NCBI RefSeq assembly: GCF_015999545.1
Contig: NZ_CP065546.1
Coordinates: 992,001 to 1,056,000 of the forward strand
Reading direction: 5' to 3'
Length of the DNA: 64,000 bases
From: Lysinibacillus sp. JNUCC-52
Lineage (GTDB): Bacteria > Bacillota > Bacilli > Bacillales_A > Planococcaceae
Part shown: positions 53,095 through 61,718 of the stretch, piece by piece
Layout of the letters: each line of letters opens with the position of its first letter
How positions within the stretch are numbered: the stretch's first letter is position 1
Notes under the pieces: model-generated
What the model was told of the DNA's origin: nothing
Database searches by the model: none
What the model saw: only the letters and a program-made list of their open reading frames with translations
Position numbers and translations under genes: made by a program

Positions 53095-54176
53095 AGTATT
53101 GGAAATTTTTCTTTAAGCTTCTAATGATTTTTATTATGTTCCTTCTAGCCAATATAGTATTTGCCTTTATTTCCTTCCACGTAACTTCTTGGCTCTTTCA
53201 GCGGGTGGACATACATCTGCAAGGATTTTGGCGACAATTAACGACGGTTCTCGGTGTATTTGTACTATTTGCCTGCACCGCAGCTTGCATTTTTTTAATC
53301 GGTTTAAAAAGACAGCGCAATTATTGGGATACGATTGTTGATGCTATTGGACGAATGGCTAAAGGGGATTTCAATGTACAGTTAGACAAAATGTCAGATG
53401 ATGAAAATGATCATTTTGGCCAACTAATTAGTGGGATCAATCATATGGCGGTCGAATTAGGCGAATTAGAGCGTATGCGCCAAGAATTTATTTCAAATGT
53501 ATCACACGAAATTCAATCTCCCCTGACATCCATAAATGGTTTTGCAAAGGCATTAAAAAATATGGATTTATCTGAAGAGAAACGTCAGCACTATTTAGCC
53601 ATTATTGAAATGGAAAGTCACCGTCTATCAAAAATCAGTGATAATTTATTAAAACTAACGTCCTTAGAATCACAGCATCATCCATTTGAACCGAAGTACT
53701 ATCGACTAGATAAACAGTTGCGCAATGTTGTGTTAGCCTTAGAGCCAAATTGGTTAGAAAAACAAATTGATATTGATATTCAATTACAAAACATAACGAT
53801 TATGGCTGATGAGGACTTAATGAACCAAGTATGGATGAATGTACTCAGTAACAGCATCAAATTTACACACAAAAATGGCCAAATCCGTATTTTGATGACC
53901 GCCCACCATGATAAAGTTACGGTAAGCATTTGTGATAACGGTATTGGCTTAACGGATGAACAGCAAAAGCACATTTTTGAACGTTTTTATAAAGCAGACC
54001 AATCGAGAATCGCTACAAATGGAGGTAGCGGACTAGGACTATCCATAGTAAAAAAAATTATTGATATACATCATGGTACGATTACTGTCAAAAGTAAACT
54101 TGCTGAACAAACGAAATTTTTAATCACACTCCCTTTAGATAAAGTTACGGCAGAGAAGGAAGAGCATAGGATGTGA
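53091..54176 (+). CDS. sensor histidine kinase, partner of the upstream regulator
   Basis: 361 residues: two transmembrane helices (about 10-34 and 51-72) with a short outside loop of about 15 residues, a HAMP-like linker, a HisKA dimerisation helix with phospho-acceptor His139 (NVSHEIQSPLTS), and an ATPase domain (NVLSNSIKFTHKNG, ICDNGIGL, GGSGLGLSIVKKI). The very short outer loop suggests that it senses within the membrane, like kinases paired with ABC exporters in peptide resistance. Confidence 0.9.
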   Translation: MKYWKFFFKLLMIFIMFLLANIVFAFISFHVTSWLFQRVDIHLQGFWRQLTTVLGVFVLFACTAACIFLIGLKRQRNYWDTIVDAIGRMAKGDFNVQLDKMSDDENDHFGQLISGINHMAVELGELERMRQEFISNVSHEIQSPLTSINGFAKALKNMDLSEEKRQHYLAIIEMESHRLSKISDNLLKLTSLESQHHPFEPKYYRLDKQLRNVVLALEPNWLEKQIDIDIQLQNITIMADEDLMNQVWMNVLSNSIKFTHKNGQIRILMTAHHDKVTVSICDNGIGLTDEQQKHIFERFYKADQSRIATNGGSGLGLSIVKKIIDIHHGTITVKSKLAEQTKFLITLPLDKVTAEKEEHRM

Positions 54177-54198
54177 AAGTAGTTCACACCTATGCTCT
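54161..54198 (+). terminator. terminator after the exporter/two-component operon
   Basis: AGAGCATAGG..GTGAA pairs with TTCAC..CCTATGCTCT over about 16 bp, then TTTCG. It begins inside the last codons of the kinase. Confidence 0.75.
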
Positions 54199-54208
54199 TT
54201 CGCTTCTT

Positions 54209-54796
54209 CTAGTAAGCTACTTGTCGAAAATATTGATATACTTTTGCTAACTTTTTTTGTTGTCCTCCCTTTTTACTTTCCATATTCCCAAATTCAAAAA
54301 ACTTCACTTTCTTAATTCCTACAAAATTAAATAAAGCCTTTCTCATCAATACTTTATGTGCATTATTCAACCATAATAGTGGATAATTTGTCGGGCCTTT
54401 CATTGTCGAAACACAAACGACTGACTTCCCTTTTAAAAGTCCATCGGGAAACAAACCCTTCTTATCTCTATAAGCAAAATTGGAGGCGAATAATTGATCA
54501 ATATAGCCTAACAGCATTGCTGGCGGTCTTCCCCACCAAATCGGATAGACAAACACAATTTTATCTGCCCAAGTTATTTGTTCCCTATATTTTTCTAAGT
54601 TTGGATCACGATACATATCACGACGTCGTCTATGTTCATTAAAGTGTAAAATCGGATCAAATTTTTCTTTATATAAATCAACGACTTGTAATTCATTTAT
54701 GTACGGATTTTCTTTGCATCCTTTCACAACTTCCTGCAAAAAGGAATAATTCAAACTTTGATGATTTGGATACGTATAAATAATTAATGTTTTCAT
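54209..54796 (-). CDS. NAD(P)H:quinone oxidoreductase, flavodoxin-like fold
   Basis: About 195 residues of the NQO1/YdeQ-like flavodoxin family. IIYTYPNHQSLNYSF at the start binds the FMN or FAD phosphate, and FVYPIWWGRPPAMLLGYIDQ is the flavin-ring loop. It reduces quinones or similar electrophiles with NAD(P)H. GGAGG lies 5 bases before ATG 54796. It is divergent from a MarR-type gene, with a perfect palindrome at its start, so it is probably repressed by that protein. Confidence 0.88.
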   Translation of the reverse strand: MKTLIIYTYPNHQSLNYSFLQEVVKGCKENPYINELQVVDLYKEKFDPILHFNEHRRRRDMYRDPNLEKYREQITWADKIVFVYPIWWGRPPAMLLGYIDQLFASNFAYRDKKGLFPDGLLKGKSVVCVSTMKGPTNYPLLWLNNAHKVLMRKALFNFVGIKKVKFFEFGNMESKKGGQQKKLAKVYQYFRQVAY

Positions 54797-54806
54797 AACG
54801 GCCTCC

Positions 54807-54828
54807 ATTACTTATCATTTGATAAGTA
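54807..54828. promoter_or_regulatory. 10-2-10 perfect palindrome in the MarR/oxidoreductase intergenic region
   Basis: Half-site TTACTTATCA and its complement TGATAAGTAA flank TT. It covers the ribosome-site region upstream of the oxidoreductase start and is a good MarR-type operator. Confidence 0.7.
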
Positions 54829-54872
54829 AATAATACGCATTACTTATTTAGTTGTCAAATGATAATTGTTTT

Positions 54873-54894
54873 AAGATAAGTTATTTGTTATCTT
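54873..54894. promoter_or_regulatory. second inverted repeat upstream of the MarR gene
   Basis: AAGATAA and TTATCTT separated by 8 bases. The half-site shares the ATAA/TTAT core with the first palindrome, so autoregulation is likely. Confidence 0.5.
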
Positions 54895-54914
54895 GTCAGT
54901 AAGAGGTGAGCTAT

Positions 54915-55358
54915 TTGGACAAGAATGCATTATTCAATCAATTTGTGACATTTACAGCAAGCGTCCATCAAGTAACAAATGAGTTAACACAAAACGTTAA
55001 AACGGAAGCCATAACTCCTGTTCAATATAAAATTCTTGAATATATAAAAGTAAGCCAGCCTGTTACGACTACTGAAATTAGTGATTGTCAGCAAATGTCG
55101 TTACCGAATACAAGTCGAGAGCTTAAGAAACTACAAGAGAAAAATTTAATTGAAAAAATTAGTGATACAGAGGATCGTAGAAAACATTATGTGCGCCTCA
55201 CCGAAGATGGGGAACAAATGATGGATGAGGCATTTCGATGTATTGAAGTCCGTTTTCAACACCTTATTCAAGATGTTTCAGAAGAAGATTTAGAAGAAAT
55301 TAAGCACGCATTAGATATTTTGCAGCAGAAGGTTTTTAAACAACAAGGTAAGCTTTAA
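54915..55358 (+). CDS. MarR-family transcriptional regulator
   Basis: About 147 residues with the MarR winged helix: TPVQYKILEYIKVSQPVTTTEIS (split), recognition helix QMSLPNTSRELKKLQEKNLI, wing EDRRKHYVRLTEDG, and dimerising helices at both ends. It contains one cysteine in SDCQQM next to the recognition helix, which could sense oxidants or electrophiles (inference), fitting a quinone reductase target. GAGGTGA lies 5-6 bases before TTG 54915. Confidence 0.88.
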   Translation: MDKNALFNQFVTFTASVHQVTNELTQNVKTEAITPVQYKILEYIKVSQPVTTTEISDCQQMSLPNTSRELKKLQEKNLIEKISDTEDRRKHYVRLTEDGEQMMDEAFRCIEVRFQHLIQDVSEEDLEEIKHALDILQQKVFKQQGKL

Positions 55359-55402
55359 GACGCATGATTTACTTCCGTTAATTTTTAGGACAGACTATAA
55401 GT

Positions 55403-55440
55403 GTGACCTCAAATGCAATTTGATTTGAGGTCACCTTTTT
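55403..55440 (+). terminator. terminator after the MarR gene
   Basis: A perfect 12-bp stem GTGACCTCAAAT and complement with an 8-base loop, then CTTTTTT. Confidence 0.85.
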
Positions 55441-55560
55441 TCAAGGTTTTTAATTAGTTTAGCTATGTAGATTAATAAAGTTAGAAATTATTCCCTAATA
55501 ATTCGTCACCGATTAGCCCTCCCTTTAATAGTCTAATGATGTATAAAGGAGATGACTCAT

Positions 55561-56331
55561 GTGGGAGCAGTTGTAGATAAAAAATGGCTTGATCAGCATT
55601 TAACTTCCCTACCATTATGGCAACAGAATGCATTTAAAGATTTTTCTACAATGATTGCAGATGAAGCGAATACCTTTCCCTGTATTCCTGCCAGAACAGG
55701 TTTCTTATCGAATCAACTTCGCTTCAGCTTTATCGGAGATCCCCGAGAGTTACAATCAGCTAAAGCGTTAGCAGATTGCTTAAAGGAATATGGACAGTGC
55801 GCTCGATCTGCTGGCAAATATACTTCACATGCTATTTTCTTTGAAACGCCACAGGATATGCTAGAAAATTATGAGGTAGAGGATTATAGAGACCTATTTT
55901 GGACAGTGTTAAACAACATTACCGCATTTGACGAGAAAGAATGGCCTACAGAAATTCCCTCCGATCCATCTGTTCATACATGGGAATTTTGTTTTAATGG
56001 CGAGCCTTATTTTGTATTTTGTGCAACACCTGCCCACCAACTTCGAAAAAGTCGCCATTTTGCAACATTGCTTATGGCCTTTCAGCCACGCTGGGTATTT
56101 GAGGACATTAATGATACAACTGTATTAGGTCAAAAATTAAAAAGGCTAATAAGAAAGCGCATCGATTTATATGACGAAATCCCTGGTCATCCAGACTTAA
56201 AATGGTACGGGCAAAAGGACAATCATGAATGGAAACAATATTTTTTAAGCGATGATGAGCATAGTCCATCAAAATGTCCCTTTTTACGGGGGCATCTTCC
56301 ATTAACTTTTTCAAAACAGAGAAATAATTAA
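55561..56331 (+). CDS. YqcI/YcgG family protein
   Basis: About 256 residues of the YqcI/YcgG family of unknown function. Recognisable blocks are FPCIPARTGFLSNQLRFSFIG near the N-terminus (split), WEFCFNGEPYFVFCATPAH in the middle, and CPFLRG at the end. It is soluble. An ATG at 55552 is too close to AAAGGAG; the in-frame GTG at 55561 has a 9-base gap and was used. It converges on the permease gene, their ends overlapping by 4 bases. Confidence 0.8.
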   Translation: MGAVVDKKWLDQHLTSLPLWQQNAFKDFSTMIADEANTFPCIPARTGFLSNQLRFSFIGDPRELQSAKALADCLKEYGQCARSAGKYTSHAIFFETPQDMLENYEVEDYRDLFWTVLNNITAFDEKEWPTEIPSDPSVHTWEFCFNGEPYFVFCATPAHQLRKSRHFATLLMAFQPRWVFEDINDTTVLGQKLKRLIRKRIDLYDEIPGHPDLKWYGQKDNHEWKQYFLSDDEHSPSKCPFLRGHLPLTFSKQRNN

Positions 56332-57653
56332 ACGGAGCTTTTGTTGCTCCGTTTTTTCATAACAATAAATGTCGCAACAGCAATGATGACGATAAAAAGC
56401 AGGCTTATGTAAAAACCGAATCTGCTTGTTTTATCACCTAATGTACCCGAAACTGTAACCGCTATAAGTAGCATCCCAACTACATTTTTTACATGTTGCC
56501 ACTTCGTTAATGTCATAAGCTTTGCATAAGTGACCAAAATAAAAAGCCAATTGTAAATTAACATTAAACCTGCTGCTGTTATTAAATATTCAAAAATCTT
56601 TTCAGGAATTAGGAACCCTATCACAATCGTCATTATTAAACCAATTGTTAAAAAAAGAAATGCCGGGAATGGCACTTTCAGTTTTCCTTTTTTCGCTAAT
56701 AGTGCCGGGGCATCATGATCTTCCGCTAAAGCCGTTAATATCGTAACTACTGCATATAAAGAAGCTACCATGGTCGAAAATCCAGCAATAATTAAAATGC
56801 CTGTTATTATATCTGCTACATATGGTAAGTGAAAATCTGCAAGAGCTGTAATGAACGGGCTTTCATCTATTATGAATGTTTCCCACTGTACTAATGCAAG
56901 CGCACCTACGAGTGCAATGACGTAGATTGTAGTCAACATCACAATCATCACTTTTCCAGCTTTCGGTGCCTGCTGTGGATCTTTTAAATCAATGACTAAG
57001 AGGCCCATCACTTCTATACCGCCAAAAGCAAAAAATGCATACAGTAGACCAAGCCATATCCCCTTTATCCCTTCAGAAAAGAAGCCTTGAAAGTTCGCTA
57101 TTAAAGCATCTACTTGCTTAGGTTCACTATTTATCCCTTTTATTAGTAGGATGACAGCCACTACGATAAACATCACGACAGCAGCTGCCTTCATCGCCCC
57201 AAATATATTTTGAAACTTTTCAAAGCCTTTCATTCCAGTAAGTAAAATAAGCAAGCCAAGTGCGCCGAATCCAGCTGCAGTCATCCATAGCGGTAATGCA
57301 GGAAACCAAAATTGAGTAAAAATCCCCAATGCCATTAATTGACTTGCCATAATTAATATTTCCGAAATCAAATATACCCACCCATTACTAAAACCAGCCC
57401 AATTGCCAAATGCTTGTTTAGCATAAGTACGAAATGATCCTTTATCTGGATTGGCAACAGACATTTTCACAAGTGCATCATAAACAAGGTATGTTCCAAT
57501 GGCTGCTAATATAAATGGAATTAAAATAGCAGGTCCACTTTTAGCAATTGCCATACTTGTACCTAGAAAAAAACCTGTCCCTAATGTACAACCGACACCT
57601 AATAGGGACAACTGCCACCAAGACATTTGGCCTTTGCTAGTTTTAGACTCCAT
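56328..57653 (-). CDS. APC-superfamily amino acid permease
   Basis: About 441 residues with 12 predicted helices, an amino acid/polyamine/organocation permease. GCTLGTGFFLGTSMAIAKSG near the start is the substrate-binding helix 1 region, and AFFAFGGIEVMGL is helix 6. It is probably co-transcribed with the upstream amidinohydrolase gene (gap 14 bases), so arginine or a guanidino compound is a likely substrate (inference). GAGGTGATCGCA precedes ATG 57653; a GTG 9 bases earlier is less well placed. Its last codons form part of a terminator for the opposite strand. Confidence 0.85.
   Translation of the reverse strand: MESKTSKGQMSWWQLSLLGVGCTLGTGFFLGTSMAIAKSGPAILIPFILAAIGTYLVYDALVKMSVANPDKGSFRTYAKQAFGNWAGFSNGWVYLISEILIMASQLMALGIFTQFWFPALPLWMTAAGFGALGLLILLTGMKGFEKFQNIFGAMKAAAVVMFIVVAVILLIKGINSEPKQVDALIANFQGFFSEGIKGIWLGLLYAFFAFGGIEVMGLLVIDLKDPQQAPKAGKVMIVMLTTIYVIALVGALALVQWETFIIDESPFITALADFHLPYVADIITGILIIAGFSTMVASLYAVVTILTALAEDHDAPALLAKKGKLKVPFPAFLFLTIGLIMTIVIGFLIPEKIFEYLITAAGLMLIYNWLFILVTYAKLMTLTKWQHVKNVVGMLLIAVTVSGTLGDKTSRFGFYISLLFIVIIAVATFIVMKKRSNKSSV
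56332..56357 (+). terminator. terminator built into the overlap of two convergent genes
   Basis: ACGGAGC/GCTCCGT with a 7-base loop and TTTTTT. It lies within the last codons of the permease on the opposite strand. Confidence 0.85.
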
Positions 57654-57667
57654 TGCGATCACCTCTC

Positions 57668-58606
57668 TTACAATTTCCGCACCAATGGTAAGGTCATACA
57701 GCGAATACCACCGCCGCCTTTTTCAAGTTCTGTCACTTCGATTTCCACTATATTTTTCTTTTGTAATAGTGGATGGTTTTTAAATTGCTGTTTTGTAGCT
57801 TTTTTACTAACTAACAATGTCTCGGGATTTAAATTTAAAAAATTAATATCAGGAATCGTATTATATTTTTCTAACCAATAGACCTCAAAGCCATGACGAT
57901 TAAAAAATTGCTCTGCCATATCAAAGCGAGTTGAACATGCGGTCATCACATACACAGGAAAATATCGCATAAAGCTTTTGGCTATCACAACATCTTCGTT
58001 TGCAACATTACAATTCATATCTAAGTGGAGTGTGTCAGAGCTTCGAGGCAAATCAATAATGCCAATTTCAGCAAAACCAGCTTCAAATAGTTTTTCCTTC
58101 ACACGATCCACACCTTGTTTCGATGTCCGAACGCCAATATTGATAAGTACTGCATCCTTATTCAATACCATCACATCTCCAAACTCTAATACATCGCCAG
58201 TTTCCTTTGATGCCTGAAAGTTTTTAGGAAACCACTTTTCAAGTAATGCATGAGCATGTCCATATTCAGGGCGTCTAATAGAACTACCTGCTTCGCCTGG
58301 CAGCATTTGATTGCCAAATACACATGCGAGATCACGCACAAAATAACGATTTAGAAGCTGTTCGCTTAGTTGCTTCGCTTCCCCTTGCAGTTCCGTTGAG
58401 TAATCAATTACTTTCACACCCGCATGTTGTAAAGTACCTTTTAGCTCCATAAAGTTCTCCATTGCTCGTGCATGTAAAACAGGTGCGCTCCATTGTACGT
58501 TTTCAGCTGTTTTTAAATCGGGCACATCTAAGCAAGAAGGCGCACAAAGCATAACAGCCGTAAGCTCTCCATGCTCTGACCAACAACTCGGTTGTATTGA
58601 ATACAT
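57668..58606 (-). CDS. amidinotransferase/DDAH-like arginine-deiminase family enzyme
   Basis: About 312 residues of the guanidine-modifying (pentein) superfamily. Catalytic-site motifs are EFGDVMVL with the Asp/Glu pair, DTLHLDMNC with the His, and the C-terminal cysteine in GGGGIRCMT. Such enzymes hydrolyse arginine, methylated arginines or similar guanidines to citrulline. It resembles YkgA-type proteins. GGGGAG lies 9 bases before ATG 58606. The permease gene follows 14 bases downstream, suggesting an uptake-and-degradation pair. The exact substrate is not readable from the sequence. Confidence 0.85.
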   Translation of the reverse strand: MYSIQPSCWSEHGELTAVMLCAPSCLDVPDLKTAENVQWSAPVLHARAMENFMELKGTLQHAGVKVIDYSTELQGEAKQLSEQLLNRYFVRDLACVFGNQMLPGEAGSSIRRPEYGHAHALLEKWFPKNFQASKETGDVLEFGDVMVLNKDAVLINIGVRTSKQGVDRVKEKLFEAGFAEIGIIDLPRSSDTLHLDMNCNVANEDVVIAKSFMRYFPVYVMTACSTRFDMAEQFFNRHGFEVYWLEKYNTIPDINFLNLNPETLLVSKKATKQQFKNHPLLQKKNIVEIEVTELEKGGGGIRCMTLPLVRKL

Positions 58607-58690
58607 CGTGTTTTCTCCCCTTTTCTTTACTATTACTGTTAGCCTTACCGTCAACTTTCAGATTATACGAAGCAACATTAACAAAAAAAA

Positions 58691-58711
58691 CACACCATAA
58701 ACAATGGTGTG
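58691..58711 (-). terminator. terminator of the spl operon
   Basis: CACACCAT/ATGGTGTG with a 5-base loop, followed on the minus strand by TTTTTTTTG. It lies 130 bases past splB and upstream of the amidinohydrolase gene. Confidence 0.8.
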
Positions 58712-58749
58712 CCAAAGTGTAGACAACACTAAAAAATTAAACAATAACA

Positions 58750-58830
58750 GTTGATTTTACAGCATGTGGACGCTTTCCTCGGCTATCGTGCCGCCCCACT
58801 CTATGCTGTTTCCGCACAAGGTTGTTTCCG
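58750..58830. repeat. degenerate relative of the hairpin repeat core
   Basis: GTTGATTTTACAGC...GGACGCTTTCCTCGGC resembles, in reverse orientation, the ends of the 132-bp core in the array at 62 kb (GTTGATTTCCGCTACGGGCG and GCGCTTTCCGCGGGC). The middle differs. Confidence 0.4.
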
Positions 58831-58844
58831 CAAAGTAGTGTGCT

Positions 58845-59873
58845 TTACGTAAAATATTCTAGCTTCGCATTTGGGAAAAATTTCTTCATGTAACCATAAA
58901 GATGTTCTTTAATGTCTTCCTCTTCCTCTTTTTGATAAATATATTTGCCAATTCCATATTTGCCCCACTTGTACCTTCTAGCTGTTTCATCCAATTCTAA
59001 TTTCGTCATTGGATAATTTTTTTCAATAACTCTTTTCGCGGGCTTTGTAAAACGGTGCTGAATAAATTCAAAGGTAATATCATCCCGTACATCTTGCGGT
59101 AATTCAGCATCAAGACGTTCAAACATATGATAGTAACCTTCCTCCCAGCCTTCATGAAGATAAATTGGAGCGACAATAAAGCCGAGCGGATATCCCGCCC
59201 TCGCTACTTTTCCAGCCGCTTCAATACGTAAGTCTAATGGAGATGTACCTGGCTCAAAGTTTTTTATGACATAATCCGCATTTACACTAAAACGAAACCT
59301 CGTCCTACCATTATGCTTAGCATCTAACAAATGGTCGACATAATGGAATTTCGTTACAAATCGCAACAACCCATGTTCACTTTGTCCAAAATGCTCAATG
59401 GCTCTTTTCAATGTATGTGTTAAATGATCAATCCCTACAATATCTGACGTACAAGATGCTTCAAATCGTGTTATTTCAGGAGCTCGTTCTGCGATATAGT
59501 GATCTGCTGCTTCCAGAATTTCATCGACATTCACATACGTACGAATATATGGTTTACTGCCCATCGTTGTTTGTAAATAACAATAATGACAGTGCCCCAT
59601 ACATCCAGTTGCGAACGGAATAGCATATTCAGCTGACGGTTTAGATGTATCAAATTTGAGTGTCTTTCGTATCCCAACAACGAGCGTTGACTTAGCTATA
59701 CGATATTTTTGCAAATCATTGTCACCTGGGAGATTCCGCACCTGATTATGAGAAGTCGTATAACGGATTTCCACACCAAGCTTCTCAAATTTCTCTTTTA
59801 ATTCTTTTCCTAGTGGATAATCCAGCGCATCAGGCTCAAAATAAACGAGCTGAGGAGTAAATGGTTTTCTCAT
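58845..59873 (-). CDS. splB: spore photoproduct lyase
   Basis: A 342-residue radical SAM enzyme that directly reverses the thymine dimer (spore photoproduct) formed in UV-irradiated spores. The 4Fe-4S cysteines are Cys91, Cys95 and Cys98 (CMGHCHYC). Cys141 (FEASCTSDIVG) corresponds to the hydrogen-donating cysteine. The length equals the B. subtilis enzyme. It is 12 bases downstream of splA. It marks the organism as an endospore former. Confidence 0.97.
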   Translation of the reverse strand: MRKPFTPQLVYFEPDALDYPLGKELKEKFEKLGVEIRYTTSHNQVRNLPGDNDLQKYRIAKSTLVVGIRKTLKFDTSKPSAEYAIPFATGCMGHCHYCYLQTTMGSKPYIRTYVNVDEILEAADHYIAERAPEITRFEASCTSDIVGIDHLTHTLKRAIEHFGQSEHGLLRFVTKFHYVDHLLDAKHNGRTRFRFSVNADYVIKNFEPGTSPLDLRIEAAGKVARAGYPLGFIVAPIYLHEGWEEGYYHMFERLDAELPQDVRDDITFEFIQHRFTKPAKRVIEKNYPMTKLELDETARRYKWGKYGIGKYIYQKEEEEDIKEHLYGYMKKFFPNAKLEYFT

Positions 59874-59885
59874 TCTCTACCTCCA

Positions 59886-60107
59886 TTAATGAAAATATTG
59901 ATGATACGCTTGCTCCGCATCCATTTCACTTTTAAAAATGACAAAGTCATTCGTTAATGGATAATACGTCTCAAATAGAAATAACGCTAATTCATTTGGA
60001 TTTTCTGGATTATTCACGACTGCAGCCTCCTGTATATTCGTTACATCTTGAATATGTGGATTGCGATAAAAAATATAAACAATATCTCCTGCATTATAAG
60101 TTTGCAT
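59886..60107 (-). CDS. splA: SplA, TRAP-like regulator of spl
   Basis: About 73 residues. AGDIVYIFYRNPHIQDVTNI and ELALFLFETYYPL match SplA, the negative regulator of the splAB operon in B. subtilis, with a fold related to the RNA-binding protein TRAP. GGAGGAG lies 8 bases before ATG 60107; the longer frame upstream is not supported. It forms a two-gene operon with splB. Confidence 0.93.
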   Translation of the reverse strand: MQTYNAGDIVYIFYRNPHIQDVTNIQEAAVVNNPENPNELALFLFETYYPLTNDFVIFKSEMDAEQAYHQYFH

Positions 60108-60212
60108 GTACGTTCTCCTCCCAAAACATTTCATTTAGTTTGGCTTAAGTACGAGGAAATTATGTTAGTCTTTTGCAAGCATCATTTTCAAATCGCAGAG
60201 CAGAGTATCCTT

Positions 60213-60602
60213 CTACATTTCATTCTTTTCTAAGAGCTGCTCCAGTTTACTGTTGGCACGCTCTAATACTTGTTTTATTTGTACAATCTCTTTTTCTTTT
60301 TGAACAATTTGTTCATATTTATTTTGAAATAATCTTTTTAATTGTAGAAGATTGTCGATTTCTACTTTGGTCAATTTATTATGTTGATTCGTATTTTCAG
60401 TCCATTCGAAAAGCAATTTAATTTCCTGAAGTAAAAAACCAGATTGTTTGAGCTTAAGGATTATACTAATAATCTCGATGTGATGCTCATTATACTTACG
60501 ATGATTATTTTTTATTTCGGGTTGTAATAGATTTATTTTTTCATAATAACGAATTGTATCCTTACTAATACCAGTACAGATTGCAAATTCACTTATTTTC
60601 AT
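60213..60602 (-). CDS. MerR-family regulator
   Basis: A 129-residue protein with the MerR helix-turn-helix at the start (FAICTGISKDTIRYYEKINLL) and a long C-terminal coiled coil. No sensor cysteines or effector domain follow. GAGG lies close before the ATG. It is 9 bases downstream of a small membrane protein gene, which may be its target or partner. Confidence 0.87.
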   Translation of the reverse strand: MKISEFAICTGISKDTIRYYEKINLLQPEIKNNHRKYNEHHIEIISIILKLKQSGFLLQEIKLLFEWTENTNQHNKLTKVEIDNLLQLKRLFQNKYEQIVQKEKEIVQIKQVLERANSKLEQLLEKNEM

Positions 60603-60611
60603 GGTTTCCTC

Positions 60612-60932
60612 CTAGTATTTTATAAATTTAGAAACTAATAATAGAAGTATACAATGTATGATGAAGCGAATGATATGGTGACTGTATCTAAGCTTATTAT
60701 TTGTTAATTGACCTTCTATAATAGCTAATAGATGAAACATCATAAATTCAAAAATTAGTATTTTAAGTATCCATTCTTTGTATGGAATCCATATTGTTAA
60801 GAGAATACTAGTGGATAATAGGACAAAGAATAATGTTCTCAATTGATATCCTTTCTCTTTCCACTGCATTAAAGCTGCAAGTCCTGTTAATATTGCATAT
60901 GCCTCAATTAATCCGTACGTAATCATAATCAT
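60612..60932 (-). CDS. small four-helix membrane protein
   Basis: About 106 residues with three or four hydrophobic helices, the overall look of small inner-membrane proteins of unknown function. GGGGTGA is placed just before ATG 60932, so an upstream ATG (60962) was rejected. It is co-directional with the MerR gene that follows. I do not recognise the family. Confidence 0.6.
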   Translation of the reverse strand: MIMITYGLIEAYAILTGLAALMQWKEKGYQLRTLFFVLLSTSILLTIWIPYKEWILKILIFEFMMFHLLAIIEGQLTNNKLRYSHHIIRFIIHCILLLLVSKFIKY

Positions 60933-61169
60933 TGGATCACCCCATTCTTTTTGTCCTTTCACTTTAAAAGGTGGAGTTTACTCCATGTCAACAATTATTA
61001 TTATAAATTCCCGTAAAAGCTGACCACTATGTTTTTTACAAAATTGATACTTTTAAATAGGCCAAGCCTTTGCTAAGGTTATCCTAGCATGCAGCATTGA
61101 TTTACAAAGTACAGTTTTGCGCAACTATTCTTTGAGATTTATAAAGCAAAATAAGGAAGGTTTACAACT

Positions 61170-61703
61170 ATGCAAAAAACAATAAACTATTCACATGCAC
61201 GAACTTTTGATCTTATTCTATCCGCAATGTTAATTGCACTTGTGTTCGTGGCAACACTCACATTAAATATTAAACTACCTATTAAAGCGAATGGTGGATT
61301 AGTTCATCTTGGGACAGGCATGCTCTTTACGGCATCTATTCTTTTTGGTTCAAAAAAAGGAGCGATTGCAGGTGCAATTGGCATGGGTTTATTTGACGTC
61401 GTTTCTGGCTGGATGTTGTGGGCACCTATTACATTTGTGGCTCGTGGCTTGCAGGGCTATATCGTAGGAAAAATCGCTTGGTCGAACGGACGCAATGGAC
61501 ATAGTATTGCCTTCAATCTTTTTGCAATGATTATTTCAGTTCCATTCATGATAGCTGTTTATTATGTTGGTGAAGCTATTTTATATGCCAACTGGGTTGC
61601 ACCGTTGACATCGATTCCTGGAGACTTAGTACAAAATATTCTCGGGATGATTGTAGCAATACCAGTTTGTATTTTATTGAAAAAAACACCGATTTTTAAA
61701 TAA
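61170..61703 (+). CDS. ECF transporter S component
   Basis: A 177-residue protein with about five or six helices, including GGLVHLGTGMLFTASILFGSKKGAIAGAIG and the conserved GLFDVVSGWMLWAP. It is a substrate-binding S component of an energy-coupling-factor vitamin transporter. The ATPase and T components are not nearby, so it uses a shared module. The substrate is not evident; relatives carry pyrimidine or vitamin precursors. AAGGAAGG precedes the ATG. No known riboswitch was recognised upstream. Confidence 0.85.
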   Translation: MQKTINYSHARTFDLILSAMLIALVFVATLTLNIKLPIKANGGLVHLGTGMLFTASILFGSKKGAIAGAIGMGLFDVVSGWMLWAPITFVARGLQGYIVGKIAWSNGRNGHSIAFNLFAMIISVPFMIAVYYVGEAILYANWVAPLTSIPGDLVQNILGMIVAIPVCILLKKTPIFK

Positions 61704-61718
61704 AATCTTGATTGTTGT

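Noticed and set aside
61000-61165. Possible riboswitch upstream of the ECF S-component gene
   Set aside because: Only short, weak hairpins were seen and none matched a TPP, FMN or preQ1 core by eye.
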